DNA of 64,000 bases from Haloferula sp. BvORR071 (GCF_000739615.1 NZ_BATP01000019.1:1-64000); one strand, 5' to 3'; positions 42,291-52,008 are shown, numbered from the stretch's first letter. Notes: generated from the sequence alone by a model not told the origin. Numbers and translations: made by a program.

Positions 42291-43949
42291 TCAAGCTTCA
42301 GCCAGCAAACTCGCCGCCATCGCCCGCGCCGAGTCCCCGCCCCCGCCGAGCATGCGCACGAGTTCTGAAATCCGCCCTTCGCCATTCACCGGGAACATGC
42401 GCGAGCGGGTGCGGCCGCCAGCGACTTCCTTCTCCACCACATAGTGACGCGCGGCGAGTGCGGCGACCTGCGGGAAGTGGGTGATCGCCACCACCTGGTG
42501 CTTCGCGCCGAGCACCGCCATCTTCTTGCCCACCGCGCGGGCAATCTCGCCGCCGACGTTCGCGTCGATCTCGTCGAAAACCATTAGAGGGGTAGCATCC
42601 TGCTCCGCCAGTGCGCTCTTCACCGCCAGCATCACGCGACTGATTTCACCGCTGGAAGCGATCTGCCGCAGCGGCTGCAGCGGCTCGCCGGGATTCGGGC
42701 CAAAGAGGAAATCAATGCCTTCCAGGCCGGAGGCCGCGGGTTCCTTGTTAGAAGCGACCTGGACCTCGAAGGACGATTGCTTGAAGCCGAGATCCTTGAG
42801 CTGTGCTGCAATCTCCTTCGCCAGCTTGGGCGCGGCCTTCTTGCGCTTCGCGGAGAGCGCGAGGCCCGCCTTGTCGGTCGCCTCGCGGAGCTGAGCGGCC
42901 TCCGCTGCCAGTTGCTCCAAGCGCTCGCCGCGGTTCTCCACCGAGTCCAGGCGCGCGGCCGCGCGGTCGCGGTGGGCCAGCACGGTCGCGAGGTCACTGC
43001 CACCATACTTGCGCTTCAGGGTTTCGAAAAGATTCACGCGCTCTTCCAGCCGTGAGGCTTCCTTGGGGTCGATATCGAGATCCTCCGAGTAGTCGGCGAG
43101 CGAGCGTTCCAACTCTTGCAGTTCCATCACTGCGCCTTCCAGGCCTTGGGTGCGTTCGCGGACGCTGGGGTCCAGCTTTTCCAATTCCCGCACCAGGCGT
43201 TGCACTTCTAACAAGCGCGTGAGCACCCCGGATTCATCCTCGCCCAAGGCCGAAGCCGCCGCCGCGGAAAGCTCCACCAGCCGTGTCGAATTGCTCGCGC
43301 GCCGGTAGCGGTCGGCGATCTCGTCTTCCTCTTCCGGCTTCAGTTGCGCGGCATCGATCTCCGTGACCTGATGACGCAGCAAATCCAGCTCCTGCGTGCC
43401 CGCCGTCTCCGCTTGGCGCAGGTCTGCCAGTTCGGTCTCCTTGTCCCGCCAAGAGCGCCATGTCGCGCGGTAAGCCTCCAATCCGGCATCATTGCCGGCA
43501 TAGGCATCGAGCATCGAAAGCTGGCGCTCGGTCGAAAGCAGCGACTGGTGATCGTGCGGTCCGTGCAGGTCCACCAGATGCTCGCCGAGCCGCTTCAGCA
43601 GCGCGAGGGTCACCGGCGAGTCGTTCACGAACTGCCGGTTCGCGCTCTGGCCGATCACGCGGCGCACGATTAGCGAGCCATCCTCGCAAGGATCCAGCCC
43701 ACCTTCCGCCAGCACCGCGTCGATCTCCGCCACCTCTTTCAGCTCGAAGACCGCCTCGACCGTGCAGGAGTCCTCGCCGGTGCGGATCAAACCTTTGTCC
43801 GCGCGCTCGCCCAGTACCAGCTTCAAGGCCCCGACGATCACCGACTTGCCGGCACCGGTCTCCCCCGTCACGCCGACGAGGCCGGGACCGAGTTCCCAAA
43901 CGAGTTCATCGACAAGGGCGAGATTGCGGATTTTGAGCAGGGTAAGCAT
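42291..43949 (-). CDS. recN: DNA repair protein RecN
   Basis: RecN is an SMC-like ATPase for double-strand-break repair. The 552 residues begin MLTLLKIRNLALVDEL and carry Walker A GETGAGKS at 29-36; the central 150-380 region is a long coiled coil (AEAAQLREATDKAGLALSA and similar); the C-terminal half holds the ABC signature region and Walker B (TPLMVFDEIDANVGGEIARA). The length is typical. It starts with ATG 43949 in a GC-rich region, and the upstream 156 bp contain no gene. Transcription proceeds toward the RimK group, with a 78-bp gap. Confidence 0.95.
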   Translation of the reverse strand: MLTLLKIRNLALVDELVWELGPGLVGVTGETGAGKSVIVGALKLVLGERADKGLIRTGEDSCTVEAVFELKEVAEIDAVLAEGGLDPCEDGSLIVRRVIGQSANRQFVNDSPVTLALLKRLGEHLVDLHGPHDHQSLLSTERQLSMLDAYAGNDAGLEAYRATWRSWRDKETELADLRQAETAGTQELDLLRHQVTEIDAAQLKPEEEDEIADRYRRASNSTRLVELSAAAASALGEDESGVLTRLLEVQRLVRELEKLDPSVRERTQGLEGAVMELQELERSLADYSEDLDIDPKEASRLEERVNLFETLKRKYGGSDLATVLAHRDRAAARLDSVENRGERLEQLAAEAAQLREATDKAGLALSAKRKKAAPKLAKEIAAQLKDLGFKQSSFEVQVASNKEPAASGLEGIDFLFGPNPGEPLQPLRQIASSGEISRVMLAVKSALAEQDATPLMVFDEIDANVGGEIARAVGKKMAVLGAKHQVVAITHFPQVAALAARHYVVEKEVAGGRTRSRMFPVNGEGRISELVRMLGGGGDSARAMAASLLAEA

Positions 43950-44105
43950 GGGCGTGGCCGCGGCGCGCGCATGATGCGCGGCCCTCGCAGGGAGTCAATC
44001 GCCCTCGGAACGTGCTTGAATTGGAGCGCTTGGAACAGAACGGGAAGTAATCTCCTCCCCTTCGCTGAGACCGCAGTCCCGGCCGGAGAATGGGGGATCG
44101 GTTTT

Positions 44106-45281
44106 CTAGTGCTCGTCGCTTGTGCGCCTCTTCACCTGGGCCAGCGCTGAATCTGCCGCCACTGAGTCCAGCTTCGCCCACGCGGTGTGAACGGTTTCAA
44201 TGGCCGCGTCACGGGCGCCAGCATCTTCCATCTGCAAGGCATAGGTCCAAGCCTGCGCAGGGTCCCCCTCCAGAAGTCCTGCCACCATGACGCCGCAGGC
44301 GCTGGTCTTGAACGGCGAGGGGGCTAAGCCCGTTACCCAGCTAGCAGCCTCCGCTGGGGATGATTGGAGCCAAACGCCCACCACCGAGCCCAGGTGGTCG
44401 GGCAATACGGTCCCGGGATTGCTCACCGCATACTCCGCCGCACGACCCGGATCGAGACTCGCCCACCGCCGGAGCAGCGTCTCGCTCACCGGCCCGACCC
44501 CTTTCGCATCGGAGAGTGCATGCAAGGATTCGGCGATTCCGTCGAAGTCCGCGAATTCCGGAAGTATTCCGACCACGCGTCCCAGCGCTCCGATGTCCTT
44601 TCCGGGCTCATTCCACCGCAAGAAGGTCTTCACCGCCTCCTCGGGCTTCTCATGGGCGAGGTTGACGCAATATCCGCTGAGAAAGGCTTCGCGCGCAGCC
44701 GGCAGGGAAATCCGCTTGAGGAAGGCCTCAGGGCCATCCGTCTCATCGTAGTCGGTGCCCATGAAAAAGAGCAGGTCCGTCTGGAACCTGGGATTCTCCA
44801 GGGCCAGTATCCACTCCTTGGCTTGCTCACGGTCAACGGAATGATATAGGCAGGATGACGCGTGCGACACCAGCCACTGCTGCAAATCACTCCCTGTCTT
44901 CCCCTGCACGTGCTCAAGGAAGGCGGCCATGTCCATTCCGCCAAGGCCTTCTTCGATGGCCTCCTTGGCCAGCCGCCATTGCGCGGCCTTCAAGGAATCG
45001 CCCTTGAGTCCGCGCGTTTGTTCATCCCAAGCCGCGATGTATTTGGCTGCGCCCGGGCGGGATACCATCCGAGTACGATCCCGCGGCTGTCGCGTTGACT
45101 CTAAGCGGGCAGGCCGGGGTGATTCTGGTGTCTGCCGCGCGACCGGCGCTTTGAAGGCAATATTTGAGGGGGACGGATTTGCAGTCGGGTTGAATGAACT
45201 CCAACAGAGCAGGCCCGCCGGAAGTACGATTGCAAGGGCCGCGCCAAGTGCCATCAGCTTTTTTCCTTTGGTATTGCCCAT
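44106..45281 (-). CDS. Secreted or membrane-anchored helical-repeat protein of unknown function
   Basis: A 391-residue protein with an N-terminal hydrophobic segment (LMALGAALAIVLPAGLLCW) that looks like a signal anchor, a proline-rich linker to about residue 85, and a helical-repeat domain with pairs such as ALGRVVGILPEFADFDGIAE and LRRWASLDPGRAAEYAVSNP. The WAS-x-DPGRAAEYAV pattern recurs in similar verrucomicrobial proteins. I cannot assign a function. It diverges from the MBL-fold gene at 45408 with 126 bp between. Confidence 0.65.
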   Translation of the reverse strand: MGNTKGKKLMALGAALAIVLPAGLLCWSSFNPTANPSPSNIAFKAPVARQTPESPRPARLESTRQPRDRTRMVSRPGAAKYIAAWDEQTRGLKGDSLKAAQWRLAKEAIEEGLGGMDMAAFLEHVQGKTGSDLQQWLVSHASSCLYHSVDREQAKEWILALENPRFQTDLLFFMGTDYDETDGPEAFLKRISLPAAREAFLSGYCVNLAHEKPEEAVKTFLRWNEPGKDIGALGRVVGILPEFADFDGIAESLHALSDAKGVGPVSETLLRRWASLDPGRAAEYAVSNPGTVLPDHLGSVVGVWLQSSPAEAASWVTGLAPSPFKTSACGVMVAGLLEGDPAQAWTYALQMEDAGARDAAIETVHTAWAKLDSVAADSALAQVKRRTSDEH

Positions 45282-45407
45282 GATGGACAGCTTACTCCTT
45301 CCTCAAGTTTCCCTATCAGAGCCACCGGCTGTGCGCAATGCTCTCCGGGCGGGGATTTCGCTTTGCCCCCCGCCCCGCTCGGTGCCAGCCTCACTGGCGG
45401 CAAGGCA

Positions 45408-46193
45408 ATGGCAGCGGATTTCGAACTGACTTTTCTCGGCACGGGGACTTCCGTGGGGGTGCCGGTGATCGGCTGCCCCTGCCGGGTCTGCCATTCGCTG
45501 GACCCGCGCGACCGCCGGACCCGTTCTTCCATCCATGTTCGCTCGGGAGATATCTCGGTGCTGGTGGATTCCGGCCCCGACTTGCGCGCCCAGGCGCTGC
45601 GCGAAGGCCTGACCAAGGTGGATGCCGTGATTTACACCCACGCCCACGTCGATCATGTCGTCGGCTTCGATGAATTGCGGGCCTTCTGCTGGCACCGCGA
45701 GTCGCCGCTGCCACTGCATGCCTCGCCGGAGACCATGGACGTGCTCAAGACGATGTTCGGCTGGGCCTTCTCCACGGAGAATGTTTTCCGCGGCTACATC
45801 AAGCCGGACCCTCAATTGATCGAAGGAGCTTTTTCGGTCGGCGATCTCAAGATCACCCCCCTCCCGGTGCAGCACGCCAAGGCGGATACGATGGGCTTCC
45901 TCTTCGAGCCGCCCGACGGCCCCCGGGTCGCCTATATCCCGGATGTCAAACACGTTCCCGAGAGCACGATGACGCTGCTCGGCGGGGCTGATATCTTGAT
46001 CATCGATGCCCTGCGCGAGCAACCGCATCCGACACATCTCTCGACCGCGGAGGCACTTGCCGTGATCGCCGAGTGTCAGGTTCCGCGCGCGTGGCTCACC
46101 CACCTGAGCCACGAGAACCCCCATGCCGAACTGGAGGCGATTCTGCCACAGGGCGTTCAGGTCGCTTGGGATGGTCTGCGGATCCTTGCCTGA
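45408..46193 (+). CDS. MBL-fold metallo-hydrolase, PhnP-like
   Basis: A 261-residue metallo-beta-lactamase-fold hydrolase. The zinc motif THAHVDH (His78-x-His80-x-Asp82-His83) is complete, and the CPCRVC segment at 23-28 together with GTGTSVGVPV is like PhnP (a cyclic phosphodiesterase of phosphonate metabolism). Other signatures are VDSGPD, QHAKADTMGF and the C-terminal THLSHE. No phn genes accompany it, so the substrate is undetermined. The start is ATG 45408; the frame extends to a TTG at 45363. A 71-bp gap leads to the TIGR03790-type gene. Confidence 0.87.
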   Translation: MAADFELTFLGTGTSVGVPVIGCPCRVCHSLDPRDRRTRSSIHVRSGDISVLVDSGPDLRAQALREGLTKVDAVIYTHAHVDHVVGFDELRAFCWHRESPLPLHASPETMDVLKTMFGWAFSTENVFRGYIKPDPQLIEGAFSVGDLKITPLPVQHAKADTMGFLFEPPDGPRVAYIPDVKHVPESTMTLLGGADILIIDALREQPHPTHLSTAEALAVIAECQVPRAWLTHLSHENPHAELEAILPQGVQVAWDGLRILA

Positions 46194-46264
46194 GGCCTCT
46201 GTCGCTCCCTGCATTTGCTGGAGCTCCGGCTTGCGCCGCGGCGCTTGGCGGGCATTCTCAGGGC

Positions 46265-47824
46265 GTGTTCATCCGCTCCATCGGTTGCCTGATCCTGCTC
46301 GCCACCGTCGTCCATGCCGCTCCGGTGCCACCAGCGCCGGAATCGGTGGCGGTCTTGTATAACTCCTCGTCTGCGGATTCCAAGGCACTGGCCGAGAACT
46401 ACATCGCGGCCCGACAAATCCCAGCTGCCAACCTGGTCGGCCTGCCCCTGCCGGACAAGGAGGAGATCAGCCGCGAGGAATTCAACAAGGGCCTGCTGGA
46501 GCCGCTCAAAGCCGAATACGACAAACGTGGCTGGTGGCAGCGCACGCCGGATAAGAACGGGGTGCTGGGAGTTAGAGTCAACCGCATCCACATTGTGACC
46601 TGCATCTTCGGCGTGCCGAGCCGCATCGCCGCTCTCGAATCCGATCCGAAAATGAAGCCGGGCGGCCAGCCGCCGGTCGCCACTTCGGAAGCCGCCGTCG
46701 ATTCCGAGCTGGCGCTCCTCGGCCACGAAGGCCTGCCGATCGCCGGTGCCTTGGTAAACCCCTATTTCGGCAAGGAACTTGGCACTCCCGGAAGCGAGCC
46801 ACCCATAACTCTGGTGGGCCGCATCGATGGACCTTCGCGCACGGTGTGCGAACGGATGATCCGCGACGCGGCGGAGACCGAGCAGACTGGCCTGTGGGGC
46901 ATGGCCGTGGTCGATATCGCCAAAAAGTATTCGAACGTGCCGGCCGGGGACCCCTCCTTGGAGAACATTGTGCGCCTCCACGGTGAGCTCGGCATTCCCA
47001 CCTTGGTGGACCGCTTTTCTGACACACTCCCCCCGAACTTTCCTCTCCGCGACACCGCGCTTTACTACGGTTGGTACGACTGGCATGTCAGCGGGCCCTT
47101 CCTCAATCCGTCCTTCCATTTCAAGAAGGGCGCGGTAGCCGTGCACCTGCACTCCTTCAGCGCAGCCCAGTTGCGGGATCCTTCCAAAAATTGGTGCGCG
47201 CCCCTGCTGGCCCGCGGTGCCGCCGCCACCTTGGGCAATGTCTACGAGCCCTATCTCGAGAAGACCCATCATTTCGATATTTTCCAAGCCCGCCTGCTGG
47301 CAGGATACACCCTGGTGGAGGCCGCTTGCATGGCAGCCCCCGTGCTGTCCTGGCAGAATATCGTCCTCGGCGATCCACTCTACCGGCCTTTCCTGCACCT
47401 CGATGGCAGCGGCGAGAAATCAGAAGCCGACCGCGATTACCGGGCGATCCGCGTCGCCACGGAACGCTGGAAAGACGATCCGCAGCAACTCGATGCCATG
47501 CTCCGCGAAGGCGCGGACCGCCTGAAGAGCGGCGTGATCCTGGAGAGTCTCGGCCTGATGGAGCGCGAGCGCAGCCGCAGCGCGGAGGCCGCCATGGATT
47601 TCCAGAAGGCGAAGAATTATTACACTGAGAAAACCGACCGCCTGCGCATGGACCTCAACGTCGCGGCCATTGATCGCGCGGAAGGCCGGAACGCTGCCGC
47701 GATCAAGACGCTGCGCGGTGCCCGCACGCTTTACATGGATCTTCCGGAAGCCGCCGCCGCCCAAGCGTGGCTGAACATCATCGACCCCCCCGCGCCGCCC
47801 CCGGCAACACCTCCGCGCCGATGA
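46265..47824 (+). CDS. TIGR03790-type secreted protein
   Basis: A 519-residue protein with a signal peptide (VFIRSIGCLILLATVVHA, GTG start at 46265). The body has the conserved ESVAVLYNSSSADSKALAEN, QIPAANLVGLPLP, RVNRIHIVTCIFGVPSR and YYGWYDWHVSG motifs that I associate with the TIGR03790 family, which is common in Verrucomicrobia and planctomycetes and whose function is unknown. The C-terminal 120 residues are helical and TPR-like. The stop overlaps the ATG of the next gene (ATGA), coupling it to a DUF2851 protein. Confidence 0.78.
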   Translation: MFIRSIGCLILLATVVHAAPVPPAPESVAVLYNSSSADSKALAENYIAARQIPAANLVGLPLPDKEEISREEFNKGLLEPLKAEYDKRGWWQRTPDKNGVLGVRVNRIHIVTCIFGVPSRIAALESDPKMKPGGQPPVATSEAAVDSELALLGHEGLPIAGALVNPYFGKELGTPGSEPPITLVGRIDGPSRTVCERMIRDAAETEQTGLWGMAVVDIAKKYSNVPAGDPSLENIVRLHGELGIPTLVDRFSDTLPPNFPLRDTALYYGWYDWHVSGPFLNPSFHFKKGAVAVHLHSFSAAQLRDPSKNWCAPLLARGAAATLGNVYEPYLEKTHHFDIFQARLLAGYTLVEAACMAAPVLSWQNIVLGDPLYRPFLHLDGSGEKSEADRDYRAIRVATERWKDDPQQLDAMLREGADRLKSGVILESLGLMERERSRSAEAAMDFQKAKNYYTEKTDRLRMDLNVAAIDRAEGRNAAAIKTLRGARTLYMDLPEAAAAQAWLNIIDPPAPPPATPPRR

Positions 47825-49197
47825 GCTACCATGGCCTGCTGACCCGCGTTTGGAATGGCGGAGCCCTCGCCGAGCCTCCCCGCCTGCCGCTGCCTTCTGA
47901 ACTGGAGTTGCAGGCCCTGTGGTTCGCAGGTGCCTTTGGCCGCGAGTTCCGCGACAGTTCCGGAAGTACGGTGCGCATCGTACAATTCGGCGAGTGGAAC
48001 CGCACCGCCGGTCCGGATTTCATGCAAGCCGTGATCGAGACCGGCGGCCAGACGCGCGAAGGCGCGATCGAGCTCGACCTCCGCGCCAGCGACTGGGAGG
48101 CACACGGTCATGGTGCTGATCCTGCTTTCGATGGCACGGTCCTGCATGTGGTCTTCCATGCAAGTGGGCCGACCAGCTTCACCCGCACGCGCGAGCACCG
48201 CGAGGTCCCGCGCGTGGTGATTCCCACGGACATCGTGGAGGAAGTGCTGATGCTGCCGCGGCGCGAAATCGCGATCGCGCGACCGGGACGTTGTGTGCAT
48301 CCCCTCGCGGCATTGCCGCCGGTGGCGGTCTCCGATCTCATCGTGGAGGCAGCGACCCATCGTGCTCACCTCAAGGCCGCGCGTTACCTCCGCACTGCTG
48401 ACGTGCACGGGCCGGATGCCGCGCTCTATCAGGCCGTGGCGGAGACGCTCGGCTATCGTGCGAATGCCCTCGGCATGCGCCTGCTAGCCCAGCGCATGCC
48501 CCTCTCGGCGCTGCGCGAGTCGCCCGCCGATGCGGAGGCGCTGCTCTTCGGCACCGCAGGCTTCCTCGCGCCGGATCTCCATGAAAAGGCTCCGCCCGAT
48601 ACCCGCGAGCACCTGCGCCAACTCTGGGACACCTGGTGGAAAGCCCGCGGGCGCTGGGAATCCGCCCACGCCATCCCATGGAAGGCCGGCGGCCAGCGGC
48701 CTGCCAACCATCCGCACCGGCGGGTCGCGGCCCTCGCCGCCCTCGTGAAAGACTGGCCACGCTTCCGCAAGCTCGCCCACTCCCGGCCCTTGGATGTGAA
48801 AGGCCTGAGCGCTTACTTGGCCAAGCTCGCCGATCCCTTCTGGACCCACCGCCACACCCTCTCCTCGACCGCATCCCGCCAATCGGTCGCGCTCTTCGGC
48901 GAGGCCAAGGCCATCGAACTGCTGGCCAATCACCTCTTCCCGCTCGTCCTGCACGAGGGCGAACCCTTCGCGAACTACCTCAAACTCCCCGCCGGAGCCC
49001 GCAACGAGAAGGTCAAGCGCTGCGCCATCCGCCTCTTCGGCAGCGAGGAAGCCGCTGGGCCCTGGCTGAAGAAGGCCGCGCATCACCAGGCGCTGCTGCA
49101 GATCTACAAGGACTTCTGTCTTGAGGATGCGAGTGACTGCGCGGACTGCCCTTTTCCGGAGCAGCTTTTGCAGTGGAAGAAGGAAGAAAATTACTAA
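47821..49197 (+). CDS. DUF2851-family protein
   Basis: A 458-residue cytoplasmic protein without signal peptide or membrane helices. Its pattern (LQALWFAGAFGREFR, FGEWNRTAGPDFMQAVIETG, GAIELDLRASDWEAHGH near the N terminus and CADCPFPEQLL at the C terminus) corresponds to the DUF2851 family as I remember it. A nuclease-like or nucleic-acid-related role has been suggested for its fold, but no catalytic residue can be claimed here. The chain ends with a Cys-x(2)-Cys and Lys-rich tail. It is coupled to the preceding TIGR03790 gene and lies 151 bp upstream of dprA. Confidence 0.72.
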   Translation: MSYHGLLTRVWNGGALAEPPRLPLPSELELQALWFAGAFGREFRDSSGSTVRIVQFGEWNRTAGPDFMQAVIETGGQTREGAIELDLRASDWEAHGHGADPAFDGTVLHVVFHASGPTSFTRTREHREVPRVVIPTDIVEEVLMLPRREIAIARPGRCVHPLAALPPVAVSDLIVEAATHRAHLKAARYLRTADVHGPDAALYQAVAETLGYRANALGMRLLAQRMPLSALRESPADAEALLFGTAGFLAPDLHEKAPPDTREHLRQLWDTWWKARGRWESAHAIPWKAGGQRPANHPHRRVAALAALVKDWPRFRKLAHSRPLDVKGLSAYLAKLADPFWTHRHTLSSTASRQSVALFGEAKAIELLANHLFPLVLHEGEPFANYLKLPAGARNEKVKRCAIRLFGSEEAAGPWLKKAAHHQALLQIYKDFCLEDASDCADCPFPEQLLQWKKEENY

Positions 49198-49348
49198 TTA
49201 CCAGGCACTAATTTTCAACCCAGAGTGTGATGAAGAATGATGTGCATGCTTCAAAGGAAACGCGTTGGCTAGACCAGCACCTCTTCTCTTCCGCACACAC
49301 TTCCGTTTAGAAATTGGTCCTTAGAAATTAGTATTTTCGCCTTTTCCC

Positions 49349-50440
49349 GTGCACTCCCTCCTCGCTCTCAACTCCCTGCCGAAGATCGGCCCCATCCGCG
49401 TGCGCCGTCTGTTAGAGCGCTTCGGGGATGCCGATGCTGTTCTCGCCGCGCGCAAGGATGACCTGATCCGGGTGGATGGCATCGGCGAGGAAACCGCAAG
49501 CATCCTGCACAAGTGGCAGGACTTCACCGATCCGACGACGGAACTCCGCGAGGCGACCGAGCGCGGCATCACCATCCTCACCCCGGATGATGAGCTCTTC
49601 CCGCCCGCCCTGCGCGAGGCCTACGATGCACCGCTGCTGCTCTACGTCTGGGGCAAACTGGAAGCGCGCGACCGCCACGCCATCGGAATCGTCGGCACCC
49701 GGCGCTGCACCATGTACGGGCGAAATGCCACCAAGCTGATCTCTTTCCAGCTCGCGCACGCCGGCTTCACCATCGTTTCGGGTCTCGCCCGCGGGGTGGA
49801 CACTGTAGCTCATGAAGCGGCCCTCGCCGCGAATGGCCGCACGATCGCGGTGCTCGGCTCCGGCTTGGCCCAGCTCTTCCCGGCGGAGAATCTGGCGCTC
49901 GCCGAAAAAATTGCCGAGGGCCGCGGCGCGGTGGTTTCCGAGTTTCCTCTCCACACCAAGCCGGACAAGCAGACCTTCCCGCAGCGCAACCGCATCGTTG
50001 CAGCGTGGTCGCGAGCCGTCGTAGTCACCGAGTGCGCGCGCAAGTCCGGCTCGCTGATCACCGCGAATCTGGCGGGCGACTATGGCCGACCCGTCTACGC
50101 CGTCCCCGGTCCCATTGACCAGGAAAGCTCCGGCGGCTGCAACCAGTTGATCCGGGAAGGAGCCACCCTTGTCACCAGCGGCGCGGATATCATCGACGAT
50201 CTCGGTGAGCTGCCCTTCGCCCGCCCGGCGAGCCTGCCCACGGTGGAGAAATCCACCTTGCCCGAACTGCCGCCGGATGAAGCCAAGGTCTTCGCCGCGC
50301 TCGGCGAGGGCGAAGCCGGCGTCGACCGTATCGTCGATGCCACCGGCCTGCCCGCCCCGGTGGTGGCCACCAGCCTGATGAAACTGGAAATGCGGAAACT
50401 GGTTCGCGCCTTGCCGGGTTTCCGGTATGTGAAGCGTTGA
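49349..50440 (+). CDS. dprA: DNA processing protein DprA
   Basis: DprA loads RecA on incoming single-stranded DNA in natural transformation. The 363 residues contain an N-terminal helix-hairpin-helix (LLALNSLPKIGPIRVRRLLE), then the Rossmann-like core with GIVGTRRCTMYGR, IVSGLARGVDTVAHEAAL, IAVLGSGLAQLFP, FPQRNRIVAAWSRAVVV and the GxxxQ-type elements, and a winged-helix C terminus (GEAGVDRIVDATGLPAPVV). The start is GTG 49349. Four small membrane protein genes follow in the same direction, starting 9 bp later. Confidence 0.95.
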   Translation: MHSLLALNSLPKIGPIRVRRLLERFGDADAVLAARKDDLIRVDGIGEETASILHKWQDFTDPTTELREATERGITILTPDDELFPPALREAYDAPLLLYVWGKLEARDRHAIGIVGTRRCTMYGRNATKLISFQLAHAGFTIVSGLARGVDTVAHEAALAANGRTIAVLGSGLAQLFPAENLALAEKIAEGRGAVVSEFPLHTKPDKQTFPQRNRIVAAWSRAVVVTECARKSGSLITANLAGDYGRPVYAVPGPIDQESSGGCNQLIREGATLVTSGADIIDDLGELPFARPASLPTVEKSTLPELPPDEAKVFAALGEGEAGVDRIVDATGLPAPVVATSLMKLEMRKLVRALPGFRYVKR

Positions 50441-50448
50441 ATCCAGCC

Positions 50449-50937
50449 ATGCCGCCCTTCATACGCCCGCTTATGATCTTCGTGCTCGGGGTGCCGGCGG
50501 GGATTCTCTGGCTTGGAGGGATCATGGCATTGGTCGGGGCGATCTCATTCTGGTGGCTTGAGCCGGCAAACAAGCTCGTCGAAACTGTGGCCCTCGGCTT
50601 CGGAGGAATCGCGGCGACTGCCTTCGGCTGGCTGATGATGATGGCCTGCAGCATTCTATCGCGTGGCAGCGACTACGGGGCGGATTCCAAGCACCTCGCG
50701 ACTTGTGCAGCCCTCGATATCGCGGTGAGCCTGCTCTATGCCCCGGTCTCTGCCGGAGTGATCGTGGCCGGGGCCCGCAGGATGAATCATGTCCCGGGCA
50801 GCAGTTGGATCCCCGCGATGCTTGCGGTGGCCTTTCTCGGCGCGGCCGTGTGGCTCCAGAGATACGCCACCGCGCGCCGCAAGCAATGGAAAGAGAAGTT
50901 GCGCGCGAGCCACTTCGATCCTGCCCCATCACCTTGA
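50449..50937 (+). CDS. 4-TM membrane protein, paralogue 1 of 4
   Basis: A 162-residue protein with four transmembrane helices (MIFVLGVPAGILWLGGI, ALGFGGIAATAFGWLMM, ALDIAVSLLYAPVSAGVIVA, WIPAMLAVAFLGAAVWL), beginning MPPFIRP. It shares the N-terminal MPPF-type start, the acidic residue at the head of helix 3 (ALDIAV) and the basic C-terminal tail with Trp (RRKQWKEK) with the next three genes. The start is ATG 50449. The family was not recognised. Confidence 0.68.
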   Translation: MPPFIRPLMIFVLGVPAGILWLGGIMALVGAISFWWLEPANKLVETVALGFGGIAATAFGWLMMMACSILSRGSDYGADSKHLATCAALDIAVSLLYAPVSAGVIVAGARRMNHVPGSSWIPAMLAVAFLGAAVWLQRYATARRKQWKEKLRASHFDPAPSP

Positions 50938-50960
50938 ACAAGTCGTCTTCTCCAAATGCC

Positions 50961-51434
50961 ATGCCTCCCTTCATCCGGACTCTGATCGTGATCATGGTCG
51001 GCTACCCGGGAGCCTTCCTGTGGTTCCTCGGCGGCTTCGGCGGCATGGCCAGCTTGGGCTTCCTGCTCATGGGCAGCTTGGAACCAAAGTATTGGCTCAT
51101 GTTCCTCGGCTTCCTTACGGCGGCGCTCATCGGCCATCTGATGAAAGCGCTCGTAGGCTACACCTTGGGTGACACGGAACAGCGGATGGCGGGCAATCAG
51201 ATCGGCCAACGCATGGCCTGGGATCTGGCGATCGACCTTCAGGGCATCGGCATCGTGGGAGCGGGAATCGCTCTGGCACCTACCTTGGCCCGCGCCGATT
51301 GGCAGAGGAGCGTGCTGGCCGCGGTGCTTTGTATCGCACTTGCCTATTTACTGATCCTCACCAACCGCGGCCGCGCCGCCTTCCTCGACCGCTGGGTGCA
51401 GGAGCATATCCACGATCCCCTTCCCCCATCCTGA
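50961..51434 (+). CDS. 4-TM membrane protein, paralogue 2 of 4
   Basis: A 157-residue protein beginning MPPFIRT with four predicted helices (LIVIMVGYPGAFLWFLGG, YWLMFLGFLTAALIGHLM, WDLAIDLQGIGIVGAGIALA, VLAAVLCIALAYLLIL). The acidic residue in MAWDLAID corresponds to that of the neighbours. The start is ATG 50961; the longer frame into the previous gene is not coding. Function unknown. Confidence 0.65.
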   Translation: MPPFIRTLIVIMVGYPGAFLWFLGGFGGMASLGFLLMGSLEPKYWLMFLGFLTAALIGHLMKALVGYTLGDTEQRMAGNQIGQRMAWDLAIDLQGIGIVGAGIALAPTLARADWQRSVLAAVLCIALAYLLILTNRGRAAFLDRWVQEHIHDPLPPS

Positions 51435-51437
51435 GTA

Positions 51438-51959
51438 GTGCCGCCTTTTGCCCGCTTCATCATCACTCTCTGCGTGGGTGTGCCCGCGGTGCTCGCCAGG
51501 ATCGGCGGCATACTCTGGGCCGGTTTTGAGGGAGTTTTACTTTTGGCCGCCCCGGAAAGGCTATCCCCCTTCTTCGGACCGCATTCCGGCACGCCTATCG
51601 GCAATCCCCTGGCCTTCGCAATCGCTTTGACCATCAGCGTCGTCGGCTATCTGGTGGACGCAGGCGTCGATTACGTCAACTCGCGGCACCGCCAGGCCGT
51701 GCCGCCCCGGGAGATCGCCGTATTAATAGTCGTGGAGCTGGCAGTCCAGTTGCTCGGCGTCGCCGCTGCCTGTCTTTTGATCGCGACTGTTTTCATGGAA
51801 ACCGCGGCGACGCCCTTGGGACACCCGGCCTTTACCACTGCGGGCATGGTTTGCGGCGGCGCAGCACTATTCCTCACCGTCCGCTACCGGCAACGCACCA
51901 ACAACTGGCGGGCAGCGTGGAAAGATCCGGCCGCGGGTGACTTCGACCTTACCTCATAG
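51438..51959 (+). CDS. 4-TM membrane protein, paralogue 3 of 4
   Basis: A 173-residue protein beginning (GTG) with MPPFARF and four helices (IITLCVGVPAVLARIGG, PLAFAIALTISVVGYLV, IAVLIVVELAVQLLGVAAA, AFTTAGMVCGGAALFL). The third helix block PPREIAVLIVVELAVQLLGV is closely similar to PRQIAANMAVELGVQLLAV of the next gene, and the tail RTNNWRAAW parallels KGWKEAW there. Three bp separate it from paralogue 2. Confidence 0.66.
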   Translation: MPPFARFIITLCVGVPAVLARIGGILWAGFEGVLLLAAPERLSPFFGPHSGTPIGNPLAFAIALTISVVGYLVDAGVDYVNSRHRQAVPPREIAVLIVVELAVQLLGVAAACLLIATVFMETAATPLGHPAFTTAGMVCGGAALFLTVRYRQRTNNWRAAWKDPAAGDFDLTS

Positions 51960-52008
51960 GCGCCTCCACTTTCCGAATGACGGGCAGCCGCCAACCGCTT
52001 GAGCGACG

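Noticed and set aside
43960-43990. CGCGCAT/ATGCGCG palindrome upstream of recN
   Set aside because: Short, in a GC-rich alternating region, with no second site.
49186-49216. AT-rich 8-bp hairpin after the DUF2851 gene
   Set aside because: Includes coding bases, has weak A/T pairing and no T-run; probably chance.
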